Of a stretch of 11,906 nucleotides of DNA, positions 1 through 5,843 are shown piece after piece; positions within the stretch are counted from its first letter, which is position 1; each line of letters opens with the position of its first letter. Origin of the DNA: Symbiobacteriaceae bacterium (GTDB taxonomy: Bacteria; Bacillota_E; Symbiobacteriia; Symbiobacteriales; Symbiobacteriaceae); assembly GCA_027356675.1 (NCBI GenBank), contig DAHVXO010000361.1, positions 1 to 11,906 on the forward strand. Reading direction: 5' to 3'. Made by a program: the position numbers and the translations under genes. Below the pieces are notes generated by a model that was not told the origin of the DNA, did not search any database, and was given only the letters and a program-made list of their open reading frames with translations.

Positions 1-210
1 TGAGAAGAAGAAGCGCATGTCTGAAAAGATGCCCCGGAAGTTCTTGAAGCCGACCAGAAGGGTGGAATCACCACGTACCCCTGTCCAGTTGGTGAAGGCG
101 TAGTAGACGCCCATGATGAAGGGCAGGATGATCACCATCAGGAAGGCGAACAGGGTCGGGCTCAAGAAACCCCAGTATACGACTTTGTCCCGTGTTGTCT
201 CGTGTTCCAT
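1..210 (-). CDS. ABC sugar transporter permease, MalF/UgpA type (N-terminal part, runs off the window)
   Basis: This is the first 70 codons of an inner-membrane permease of a carbohydrate ABC importer, which would form the channel for the substrate delivered by the lipoprotein encoded just upstream. The protein opens with a short polar stretch (MEHETTRDK), then a first membrane segment around residues 13-35 (GFLSPTLFAFLMVIILPF), then YYAFTNW and a VGFKNF motif. That order is typical of the MalF/LacF/UgpA family of binding-protein-dependent permeases. The ATG at 210-208 is preceded by a G-rich ribosome binding site (AAGGGGGGG). The gene follows the solute-binding protein on the same strand with a 99-base gap that holds a strong hairpin, so the two probably share an operon. 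A second permease (MalG type) would be expected further left, outside the window. The substrate cannot be told from this fragment. Confidence 0.88.
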   Translation of the reverse strand, partial: MEHETTRDKVVYWGFLSPTLFAFLMVIILPFIMGVYYAFTNWTGVRGDSTLLVGFKNFRGIFSDMRFFFS

Positions 211-253
211 GCAGACCCCCCCTTGTGTGGTTTAGCACGGTCTCGGCCGGCAG

Positions 254-295
254 GGCCAAAGAGAGAGAGGGCAGCATCCCTCTCTCTCTTTGGCC
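254..295 (-). promoter_or_regulatory. Perfect 18-bp inverted repeat between binding-protein and permease genes
   Basis: The left arm GGCCAAAGAGAGAGAGGG (254-271) and right arm (278-295) are exact reverse complements, separated by a 6-base loop. In the minus-strand transcript the stem begins 14 bases after the binding-protein stop and ends 43 bases before the permease start. No run of U follows it, so it is not a classical intrinsic terminator. Stem-loops in this position in maltose-type operons are known to stabilise the upstream mRNA or partly attenuate transcription, so that binding protein exceeds permease. That role is inferred here from position and structure only. Confidence 0.75.
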
Positions 296-309
296 AACCA
301 TGGCTTGAA

Positions 310-1602
310 CTACAGCTTGGAGTACTCCTTGGCTGCCTTGTCGAGAGCGTCGAGGAACTTGTCGAGGTTGCCATCCTTACCATACTGCGCCTGGATCGGG
401 GCGATCTTCTGCATGCAAAAGTTCTTGCCGGTGAACTTGGTGAAGTGCCAGGTCAGGGTCCGGCCCTCGGCGTAGAACTTCATGATGGACTTGGCCAGCG
501 GATCCTTCGGCTCGAGCTTGACGTTCTTGAAGGCCGGGATCATGAACGCCTCTTCGATCATGTACTTGTGGCCACGGTCGGTGAGGGCGATGTACTTGAG
601 GAACTCCTTGGCGGCGTCAGCGTTCTTCGAGTCCTTGTTGACGGAGTAGTAGGATGGCACCCCGACGGCCAGGGAGCCGGCGTACTTGCTGTCGTTAAGG
701 GCCAGGGGCACGAAGCCCATATCGAAGGTGACCTTGAGGTCCTTCAGGTTGCCATAGGCCCAGTTGCCCTGGTGCAGGAAGGCGGTCTTGCCGGTACCGA
801 AGGCGGCGACCTGGGCGTTGTAGTCGATGGCATCCAGGGTGGGCTTGTCGGAGTAATCGAGCAGCAGCTTGATCAACTTGGCATACTCCTTGGCGATCGG
901 GTCAGCCTTGACATCGACCTTGCCGGCCAGGAAGTCGTCGGTGAACTTGGCGGCGTTGTCACGGGCGGCGAGGTACTCGTTGAAGGTGTGGTTGCCGCCA
1001 ATCCAGGTCTCCTTGGTCGAGTAGGAGACGACGGCGGTCAGGCCGAGGTCCTTCTTCTTGGCGTCGATGGCCTTGAATGCCTTCTCGAGGTCGGTGTAGG
1101 TCTTGATGTCGGCGCTGACGCCAGCCTTGTCAAGGATGGCCTTGTTGTAGATGAGTCCGTAGCCTTCGATGGCGACCGGGAAGCCAACGATCTTGCCGTC
1201 CAGCTTCAGGCCGAGCAGGTCAGGGTTCACTTCCTTGACCCACGGTTCGCCGGAGAGGTCGGCCACCTTGTTCTTCCACACGTCGAGGTTGCCGGGGCCT
1301 TCAAGCACGAACAGGTCGGGCTCCTTGCCGGACTGCATCTCGGCCTTCAGCTGTGCGCCGTAGTCGCAGCCGCCGCCGCAGGACTTGACGATGACCTTGA
1401 TGTTCTTATCCTTCTCGAAGTCGGTCGCCAGGTTCTTCAGGGCCTGATCGATCTCGACCTTCAGGTTGAAAAGGGTGATTTCCTTCTTTTCCGGGGGCTT
1501 GGTTTCGGCGGGTTTGGTCTCGGCGGGCTTGGTGGTGCTGCTGCAACCGGCCAGGAACAACATGAAAATCGCGACGGCTCCTAGCATCAGGGACTTCTTC
1601 AT
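310..1602 (-). CDS. ABC transporter solute-binding lipoprotein (family 1, carbohydrate)
   Basis: This 430-residue protein captures substrate outside the membrane for the ABC importer. The N-terminus is a lipoprotein signal: MKKS, a hydrophobic core, then LAGC with the lipidated Cys at residue 20. A low-complexity tether of TKPAE repeats follows (residues 24-40). The mature fold matches MalE-like binding proteins, with segments such as PDLFVLEG, GFPVAIEGYGLIYNK, TAFLHQGNWAYG and AKEFLKYIAL. I place the start at the ATG at 1602-1600 because AAAGGAGGAGAG lies ten bases upstream. A start 20 codons earlier would put charged residues before the signal and has no such site. An unusual Cys pair at residues 75 and 79 (SCGGGC) could form a disulfide or metal site; a third Cys is near residue 396. 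A LacI-type operator lies upstream and the permease follows downstream. The sugar bound is unknown. Confidence 0.93.
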   Translation of the reverse strand: MKKSLMLGAVAIFMLFLAGCSSTTKPAETKPAETKPPEKKEITLFNLKVEIDQALKNLATDFEKDKNIKVIVKSCGGGCDYGAQLKAEMQSGKEPDLFVLEGPGNLDVWKNKVADLSGEPWVKEVNPDLLGLKLDGKIVGFPVAIEGYGLIYNKAILDKAGVSADIKTYTDLEKAFKAIDAKKKDLGLTAVVSYSTKETWIGGNHTFNEYLAARDNAAKFTDDFLAGKVDVKADPIAKEYAKLIKLLLDYSDKPTLDAIDYNAQVAAFGTGKTAFLHQGNWAYGNLKDLKVTFDMGFVPLALNDSKYAGSLAVGVPSYYSVNKDSKNADAAKEFLKYIALTDRGHKYMIEEAFMIPAFKNVKLEPKDPLAKSIMKFYAEGRTLTWHFTKFTGKNFCMQKIAPIQAQYGKDGNLDKFLDALDKAAKEYSKL

Positions 1603-1645
1603 CGCTCTCTCTCCTCCTTTGTGAATTCGGGGGATCTTCTCGGCC

Positions 1646-1663
1646 TGTGCAAACGTTAGCACA
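1646..1663. promoter_or_regulatory. Putative LacI-family operator upstream of the sugar-uptake operon
   Basis: TGTGCAAACGTTAGCACA is an 18-bp palindrome with 16 of 18 positions symmetric about a central CG, the hallmark of LacI/GalR-family operators. Its inner 14 bases also fit the CcpA cre consensus (TGNAANCGNWNNCA), so a CcpA-like protein could bind as well. It lies 44 bases upstream of the binding-protein ATG, where a bound repressor could block transcription. The neighbouring LacI-family gene is the simplest candidate regulator. I could not identify convincing -35 and -10 boxes around it. Confidence 0.72.
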
Positions 1664-1691
1664 AAGGCCGGTGGAACTCTCCGTCTGTCCG

Positions 1692-1708
1692 GACCGCCCT
1701 CGGCGGTC
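1692..1708 (-). terminator. Small GC-rich hairpin after the LacI-family gene
   Basis: GACCGCC and GGCGGTC form a perfect 7-bp stem with a 3-base loop, 57 bases downstream of the regulator stop in the minus-strand transcript. No U-tract follows, so it is at best a weak or Rho-independent-like terminator; it could equally be an incidental GC-rich palindrome. Confidence 0.28.
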
Positions 1709-1764
1709 AGGCGAGGCCCGCAGCCGCCTGTTCTGTTGCAGCAACGGCCGACCGGGGTCAGCCG

Positions 1765-2808
1765 CTAACCGCCGAGCGTCGACTCACGGACGATGATCTG
1801 GCTGGGGAGAATCACCTGGTGCGGCCGCGTGGGGATGCCTTTGAGCAAATCCACCAGCATCCGGGTCGCCAGGGCGCCAAGATCGTAGACCGGAGTCCGG
1901 ACCGTGGTGAGCGAGGGCCGGGTCCAGGAAGTGATGGGACTGTCGTTAAAGCCTGCGATGGCCAGGTCTGCGGGTACCCGGATGCCCCGGCGCAGTGCTG
2001 TTTCGAGGACACCGAGGGCGACCCAATCGTCCACGGCCAGGATCGCGGTGGGGGGTTGAGGCAAGGAGAGCAGCCGGTGGGTAGCCTGGGCGGCATCCTG
2101 CTGCGTGATGTTGCTGTGCTGCACCAACCCGGGGTCGAACAGGAGACCGGCCTCGGCCAGACCCTGCCGGTACCCCTGGAGCCGGTCGTAGCAGAAGACC
2201 CAATGCTCAGGGCTGTTGATGAAGGCGATGCGCCGGTGGCCTCGGCTGACCAGGTGTTCGACGGTCATGACGGCGGCCAGGACGTTGTCGTTGTTGACGA
2301 AATGGACTTTGGGATGGGAAAGTTGGCCGTTTCGGTCGGCCGGCCGGCCAATGAGCACGAAGTTGCGCTGCTCCGCCACCAGGGCGTCGATCAACTCGTC
2401 GCCCAGGCGGGAGACGGTGAGGATGATCCCGTCCACGTGATGGCTGCGCAGCATGTGGAGGCAGGCCCTGCGCTGGTTGCTCTCGCCCTGGGCCGTGGAG
2501 AGCAGCAGATCATAGCCCTCGGCCTCAAGGACCGAGCCGATTCCCCGGATGACCTCCGGGAAGAACGGCGTGGCAAAAGCCTCGGTAGTCGGCCGGGATG
2601 TGATGAGACCGATGGTCCGGCTGCTGCCTGTCACCAGGCTGCGGGCACCGGCGTGGGGATGGTAGTTCAGCTCTGTGAGCACCAGGTGAACCTTCTGCTG
2701 TGTCTCAGGGCTGATGCGCGGGTCTCCGGCGAGCACCCGGGAGACCGTAGACGGGGACACTCCGGCGACCTTGGCTACATCCTTGATGGTCGCGTCTTTG
2801 GTTATCAT
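1765..2808 (-). CDS. LacI/GalR-family transcriptional regulator
   Basis: This 347-residue protein has the standard LacI-family layout. An N-terminal helix-turn-helix spans residues 8-27 (TIKDVAKVAGVSPSTVSRVL). The hinge region is around residues 48-60 (NYHPHAGARSL). A periplasmic-binding-protein-like effector domain follows, with typical motifs VDGIIL, GHRRIAFI, AILAVDDWVALGVL and IAGFNDSPI near residues 125-295. The ATG at 2808 has GGAGAGG six bases upstream. The gene lies directly upstream of, and on the same strand as, the sugar transporter genes, with an operator-like palindrome between them and a half-site in its own upstream region, so it is probably the local repressor and may be autoregulated. 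The effector, presumably a sugar or sugar phosphate, cannot be predicted from the sequence. Confidence 0.93.
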   Translation of the reverse strand: MITKDATIKDVAKVAGVSPSTVSRVLAGDPRISPETQQKVHLVLTELNYHPHAGARSLVTGSSRTIGLITSRPTTEAFATPFFPEVIRGIGSVLEAEGYDLLLSTAQGESNQRRACLHMLRSHHVDGIILTVSRLGDELIDALVAEQRNFVLIGRPADRNGQLSHPKVHFVNNDNVLAAVMTVEHLVSRGHRRIAFINSPEHWVFCYDRLQGYRQGLAEAGLLFDPGLVQHSNITQQDAAQATHRLLSLPQPPTAILAVDDWVALGVLETALRRGIRVPADLAIAGFNDSPITSWTRPSLTTVRTPVYDLGALATRMLVDLLKGIPTRPHQVILPSQIIVRESTLGG

Positions 2809-2850
2809 GTTTGCCTCTCCAACGCGTGATCACTTTGGGTCTGGTAAGTT

Positions 2851-2868
2851 TATGCAAACGTATGGCAT
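2851..2868. promoter_or_regulatory. Possible second LacI-type operator upstream of the regulator gene
   Basis: TATGCAAACGTATGGCAT shares the left half TGCAAACGT exactly with the operator upstream of the binding protein and has the same central CG. Its right half is degenerate, although ATGC and GCAT also form an inverted pair with one extra base of spacing. It lies 43 bases upstream of the regulator ATG, consistent with weak autoregulation. The call rests on the shared half-site and location only. Confidence 0.42.
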
Positions 2869-2972
2869 GAGTTTCGAGTGCCTGGTACAGGATTCCTTCA
2901 TCTGAATAGTTCGGTAATTTCACGCGGAAAGAAAACCGGCTTTGACCTGCTCAGTGGCGAAGGCTGCGGCAC

Positions 2973-4085
2973 TTAACCAGGCTCCCGGCTAAATTCGCCC
3001 GACGAGTCGATCGTCCCGCCCCCCAGCACCCAGCGCCCCTGGTACAGCACCACGCTCTGGCCGGGAGTGATCGCCCGCTGGGGCTCATCGAAGGCGATAC
3101 GAATGACGCCCCCCGCCTCCGGGTAGACCGTGCAGGGCGCCTCCGCCGCCATCCGCCGGATCTTGGCGGTGCAGCGGATGGGCTCGGTCAGACCAGGTAC
3201 GGCGATCCAGTTCATGTCGGAGGCGGTCAACCCGACGTGGTAGGTCTCCTCATCCGCCCCCACGACGACGGCATTGCGCGCCGGGTCCAGCGCCACCACA
3301 TACATGGGGCGCTTGGTCGTGAGCCCCAGCCCCTTGCGCTGCCCAACCGTGTAGAGCGGCAGGCCCTGGTGCTCCCCGATGACCTCGCCCCGGGTGTTGA
3401 GCATCGGCCCCGGCCGGATCGCATCGGGAATCCGCTCCCCCAGGAACCGCCCATAGTCATCGTCATAGACGAAGCAGATTTCCTGGGAATCGGGCTTGTC
3501 CGCCGTGAGCAGGCCGTACTTGCGGGCGAGTACCCGGACCGCCGGCTTCTCCATCCCGCCGACGGGGAAGAGCGTGTGCGCCAGGGCGTCCTGCGTCAAG
3601 TTGTGCAACACGTAGGTCTGATCCTTATGGGCATCCGTGGACTTGCCCAACAGGTGCCGACCGGGATAGGCCGGTTCCGACCCAATCACCGCGTAATGCC
3701 CGGTGGCCACGTAATCGCACTCCAGCTGGCGAGCCTTATCCAGGAAGGCCGAAAACTTCACGTAGCGATTGCAGGCGATGCACGGGTTCGGCGTCCGCCC
3801 CCGGGCGTACTCGGCCACGAAGTAGTCGATGACCGTGGCGGCGAAGTGGCCCTGAAAGTTCATCACGTAAAAAGGGATGCCCAGTCGGTTGGCCACCGAC
3901 CGGGCATCCTCCACCGCGGCGATGGAGCAGCAGCCCGAGTGCTCGTTCTGCCGGATCTCATCCGGGATATCATCGGTCCAGGTATTCATGGTCACGCCGA
4001 TCACTTCGTACCCCTGCTCCACCAGCAGGGCTGCAGCCACCGACGAGTCCACGCCACCGGACATGGCCATCAAGACACGGGACAT
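2973..4085 (-). CDS. mnmA: tRNA-specific 2-thiouridylase MnmA
   Basis: MnmA adenylates U34 of tRNA(Glu), tRNA(Gln) and tRNA(Lys) in the cytoplasm and replaces its 2-oxygen with sulfur supplied by a cysteine desulfurase. The 370-residue protein has the N-type ATP-pyrophosphatase loop SGGVDSS (residues 9-15) and a GCCS motif near 51-54. The nucleophile Cys102 lies in TPNPCIACN, ATGHYA at 127-132, DQTYVL near 155, and the second catalytic Cys204 in DSQEICF. The YTVGQRKGLG segment and C-terminal beta-barrel complete the protein at normal family length. I chose the ATG at 4085-4083 because AAGGTGG lies five bases upstream; a GTG three codons earlier falls inside that site. The gene starts 32 bases after iscS ends, so it is the distal gene of the iscR-iscS-mnmA operon, and iscS is its likely sulfur donor. 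I see no clear terminator after it. Confidence 0.97.
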   Translation of the reverse strand: MSRVLMAMSGGVDSSVAAALLVEQGYEVIGVTMNTWTDDIPDEIRQNEHSGCCSIAAVEDARSVANRLGIPFYVMNFQGHFAATVIDYFVAEYARGRTPNPCIACNRYVKFSAFLDKARQLECDYVATGHYAVIGSEPAYPGRHLLGKSTDAHKDQTYVLHNLTQDALAHTLFPVGGMEKPAVRVLARKYGLLTADKPDSQEICFVYDDDYGRFLGERIPDAIRPGPMLNTRGEVIGEHQGLPLYTVGQRKGLGLTTKRPMYVVALDPARNAVVVGADEETYHVGLTASDMNWIAVPGLTEPIRCTAKIRRMAAEAPCTVYPEAGGVIRIAFDEPQRAITPGQSVVLYQGRWVLGGGTIDSSGEFSREPG

Positions 4086-4117
4086 AGTAACCACCTTGAT
4101 ATAGCGTGCCCCAATGG

Positions 4118-5296
4118 CTAGAGCCCAACCGGGGCCAGTTTGCGCAGGAAGGCGACGGACTTGGCGAACTCCGCCACCACATAGTCGACGTCCTCTTCAA
4201 CATTCTCTTGACCGAAGGAGAAGCGGAGCGAGCTCTGGGCGACCTCACGGGCGCAGCCCACGGCCATCAGCACGTGGGACGGCTCCAGCGACCCGGATGT
4301 GCAAGCCGAGCCCGAGGAGGCGGCCACCCCCGACATATCCAGGCGCAGCAGCATCGCCTCGCCCTCGATCTTGTCGACCGAGACGTTGGCATTGCCGGGA
4401 TGGCGCAGTTCCGGGTGCTTGAGCGGGTCGACCCCGTTGAGCCGCACGCCGTCCAGGGCCAGGACGCCACGCAGGAAACGGTCGCGCATGGCCCGGGCGT
4501 GGCCGGCACGGGCGGCCAACTCAACGCGGGCCAGCTCAGCCGCCTTGCCAAACCCGACGATGCCAGGCGCATTCTCGGTGCCGGAGCGCATCTTCCGCTC
4601 CTGACCGCCGCCGACCTGGATCGGCTGAAACCGGAAGCCCTTCTTGACGTACAGTGCGCCGATGCCCTTGGGCCCATAGATTTTGTGGGCGGAGACCGTC
4701 ATGAGGTCGACGCCCAGGTCCTTCACAGCGATGGGGACCACGCCGGCCGCCTGCACGGCGTCGGTGTGGAAGACCACCTTGGGGTCACGGGCCTTGGCCG
4801 CCGCGCAAAGCCCCTTGATGTCTTGGATGGTACCGATCTCGTTATTGACGAACATGATAGAGATGAGGACGGTCTCCGGCCGCATGGCCGCCAGCAGCGC
4901 CTCGGGCGTCACGATACCCGTCTCCGGCTCCAGGGGCAGGATCGTCACTGCAAAACCCTCGCGCCCCAACGCCTCCGCCTGATCCAGCACGGCGTGGTGC
5001 TCAAACGGCGTGAGGATGACGTGGTTGCCGCGCCCCCGGTTGGCGTAGAGCGTGCCCCGGAGCGCCCAGTTGTCCGCCTCGGTCCCGCCGCTCGTGAAGA
5101 AGATCTCCGGGGCGCGGGCGCCAATCAGATCGGCCACCTGCTGGCGGGCCTCCTCCACCCCCTTGCGGGCGCGGCGCCCGAAGGCGTGGATCGAGGATGG
5201 GTTGCCGAACTCGTCCACGAGGTAATCGTACATAAGCCTGGCGACTTCCGGGTGGCATCGGGTGGTTGCCGAGTGGTCGCAATAGACCTTGCGCAC
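4118..5296 (-). CDS. iscS: Cysteine desulfurase, IscS/NifS family
   Basis: This PLP enzyme converts L-cysteine to alanine and carries the sulfur as a persulfide for thiolation or Fe-S cluster assembly. The 392-residue sequence shows DHSATT at residues 7-12 and SGGTEADN at 69-76. His100, which should stack on the cofactor, lies in FEHHAV; NNEIG is at 151-155 and HTDAVQ at 177-182. The PLP lysine is Lys205 in SAHKIYGPKG, and the persulfide-carrying Cys332 lies in SSGSACTSGS. The start is a GTG at 5296-5294 with GAGGAT about ten bases upstream. It begins 21 bases after iscR stops and is followed after 32 bases by mnmA. No IscU or NifU scaffold lies in the operon, so tRNA thiolation through MnmA is the most direct inferred role, though service to a scaffold encoded elsewhere is not excluded. 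Confidence 0.96.
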   Translation of the reverse strand: MRKVYCDHSATTRCHPEVARLMYDYLVDEFGNPSSIHAFGRRARKGVEEARQQVADLIGARAPEIFFTSGGTEADNWALRGTLYANRGRGNHVILTPFEHHAVLDQAEALGREGFAVTILPLEPETGIVTPEALLAAMRPETVLISIMFVNNEIGTIQDIKGLCAAAKARDPKVVFHTDAVQAAGVVPIAVKDLGVDLMTVSAHKIYGPKGIGALYVKKGFRFQPIQVGGGQERKMRSGTENAPGIVGFGKAAELARVELAARAGHARAMRDRFLRGVLALDGVRLNGVDPLKHPELRHPGNANVSVDKIEGEAMLLRLDMSGVAASSGSACTSGSLEPSHVLMAVGCAREVAQSSLRFSFGQENVEEDVDYVVAEFAKSVAFLRKLAPVGL

Positions 5297-5317
5297 GGAA
5301 ATTCACATCCTCGGCAT

Positions 5318-5764
5318 TTAGATCTGGAAGTTGAGGGTCTGCAGGGCCTGCTCGGAACGGGCTTGCTCCACCAGATCCTGCAGGGAGATGGAGTCGATGA
5401 CCGAGATGATCTGCCGGGTGACCTTCTCCCACACGCCGTGGACGGCGCAGTCGGCCGCACAGTCCGGTGCCGGTTCGCCCTCGACCGAGCAATCCGTAAA
5501 CCCGATGGGTCCTTCGAGGACCCGGATCACATCGCCCACGGAGATCTGGCTGGCCGGACGGGAGAGCGTGTAGCCGCCCTGGGCGCCACGCACGCTGACG
5601 ATGAGCCCGGACTTGCGCAGCGGCGCTGCCAGCTGCTCCAGGTAGTGCTCGGAAAGACCCTGCCGCTCGGCGATGGACTTCAGGGAGACCGGACCGGTGC
5701 CTTCATACATGGCCAACTCAAACAGGGCCTTGACGCCATACTTGCCCTTGGTTGAAAGCTTCAC
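5318..5764 (-). CDS. iscR: Rrf2/IscR-family transcriptional regulator
   Basis: This is a 148-residue winged-helix regulator of the Rrf2 family. The N-terminus MKLSTKGKYGVKALFELA is the family signature. The helix-turn-helix is around residues 26-50 (VSLKSIAERQGLSEHYLEQL), and the wing carries VRGAQGGYTLSRP (58-70). Three cysteines at residues 92, 102 and 106 (C-X9-C-X3-C) sit where IscR proteins ligate a [2Fe-2S] cluster, which favours an Fe-S-sensing IscR over the cysteine-sensing CymR, a relative that lacks this cluster. I prefer the GTG start at 5764-5762, preceded by AGGGGG at a suitable distance, because the Rrf2 domain begins exactly there; an upstream ATG at 5797 would add 11 unconserved residues. 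It is the first gene of the iscR-iscS-mnmA operon, and a palindrome over its promoter suggests that it controls its own expression. Confidence 0.93.
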   Translation of the reverse strand: MKLSTKGKYGVKALFELAMYEGTGPVSLKSIAERQGLSEHYLEQLAAPLRKSGLIVSVRGAQGGYTLSRPASQISVGDVIRVLEGPIGFTDCSVEGEPAPDCAADCAVHGVWEKVTRQIISVIDSISLQDLVEQARSEQALQTLNFQI

Positions 5765-5806
5765 CCGGTACTGCCCCCTAATTCCGAGTATAATCATCGG
5801 ATTGTT

Positions 5807-5841
5807 AAGTTCAGTGTACTTCGCCGCCCGGATGGTGTCAA
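5807..5841 (-). promoter_or_regulatory. iscR operon promoter with overlapping palindromic operator
   Basis: Reading the minus strand, a perfect TTGACA (5841-5836) is followed after exactly 17 bases by TACACT (5818-5813), a sigma-A-type promoter with a 4/6 match in the -10. The -10 box lies inside the imperfect palindrome AAGTACACTGAACTT (5821-5807, six of seven base pairs per arm bar two mismatches), a suitable place for an Rrf2 dimer to repress. Transcription would start near 5806, about 40 bases before the GTG. A further TATACT at 5792-5787 has only a poor -35 and is less likely. Confidence 0.68.
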
Positions 5842-5843
5842 GG

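Noticed and set aside
202..1584. Long plus-strand open frame of 460 codons over the binding-protein gene
   Set aside because: It is antisense to a convincing lipoprotein gene. Its translation is a repetitive G/V/L/D-rich shadow with no domain, typical of GC-rich DNA.
1819..2829. Plus-strand open frame of 336 codons over the LacI-family gene
   Set aside because: It is a shadow of the regulator gene; the translation lacks any structural pattern.
2930..2945. AAAACCGGCTTT considered as a terminator for the mnmA operon
   Set aside because: It is a loop-less palindrome without a U-tract after it on the minus strand, so it cannot form a terminator hairpin.
4106..5755. Long plus-strand open frame of 549 codons over iscS and iscR
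   Set aside because: It is antisense to two well-supported genes with intact catalytic motifs, and its composition (H, G, R, D rich) is that of a frame shadow.
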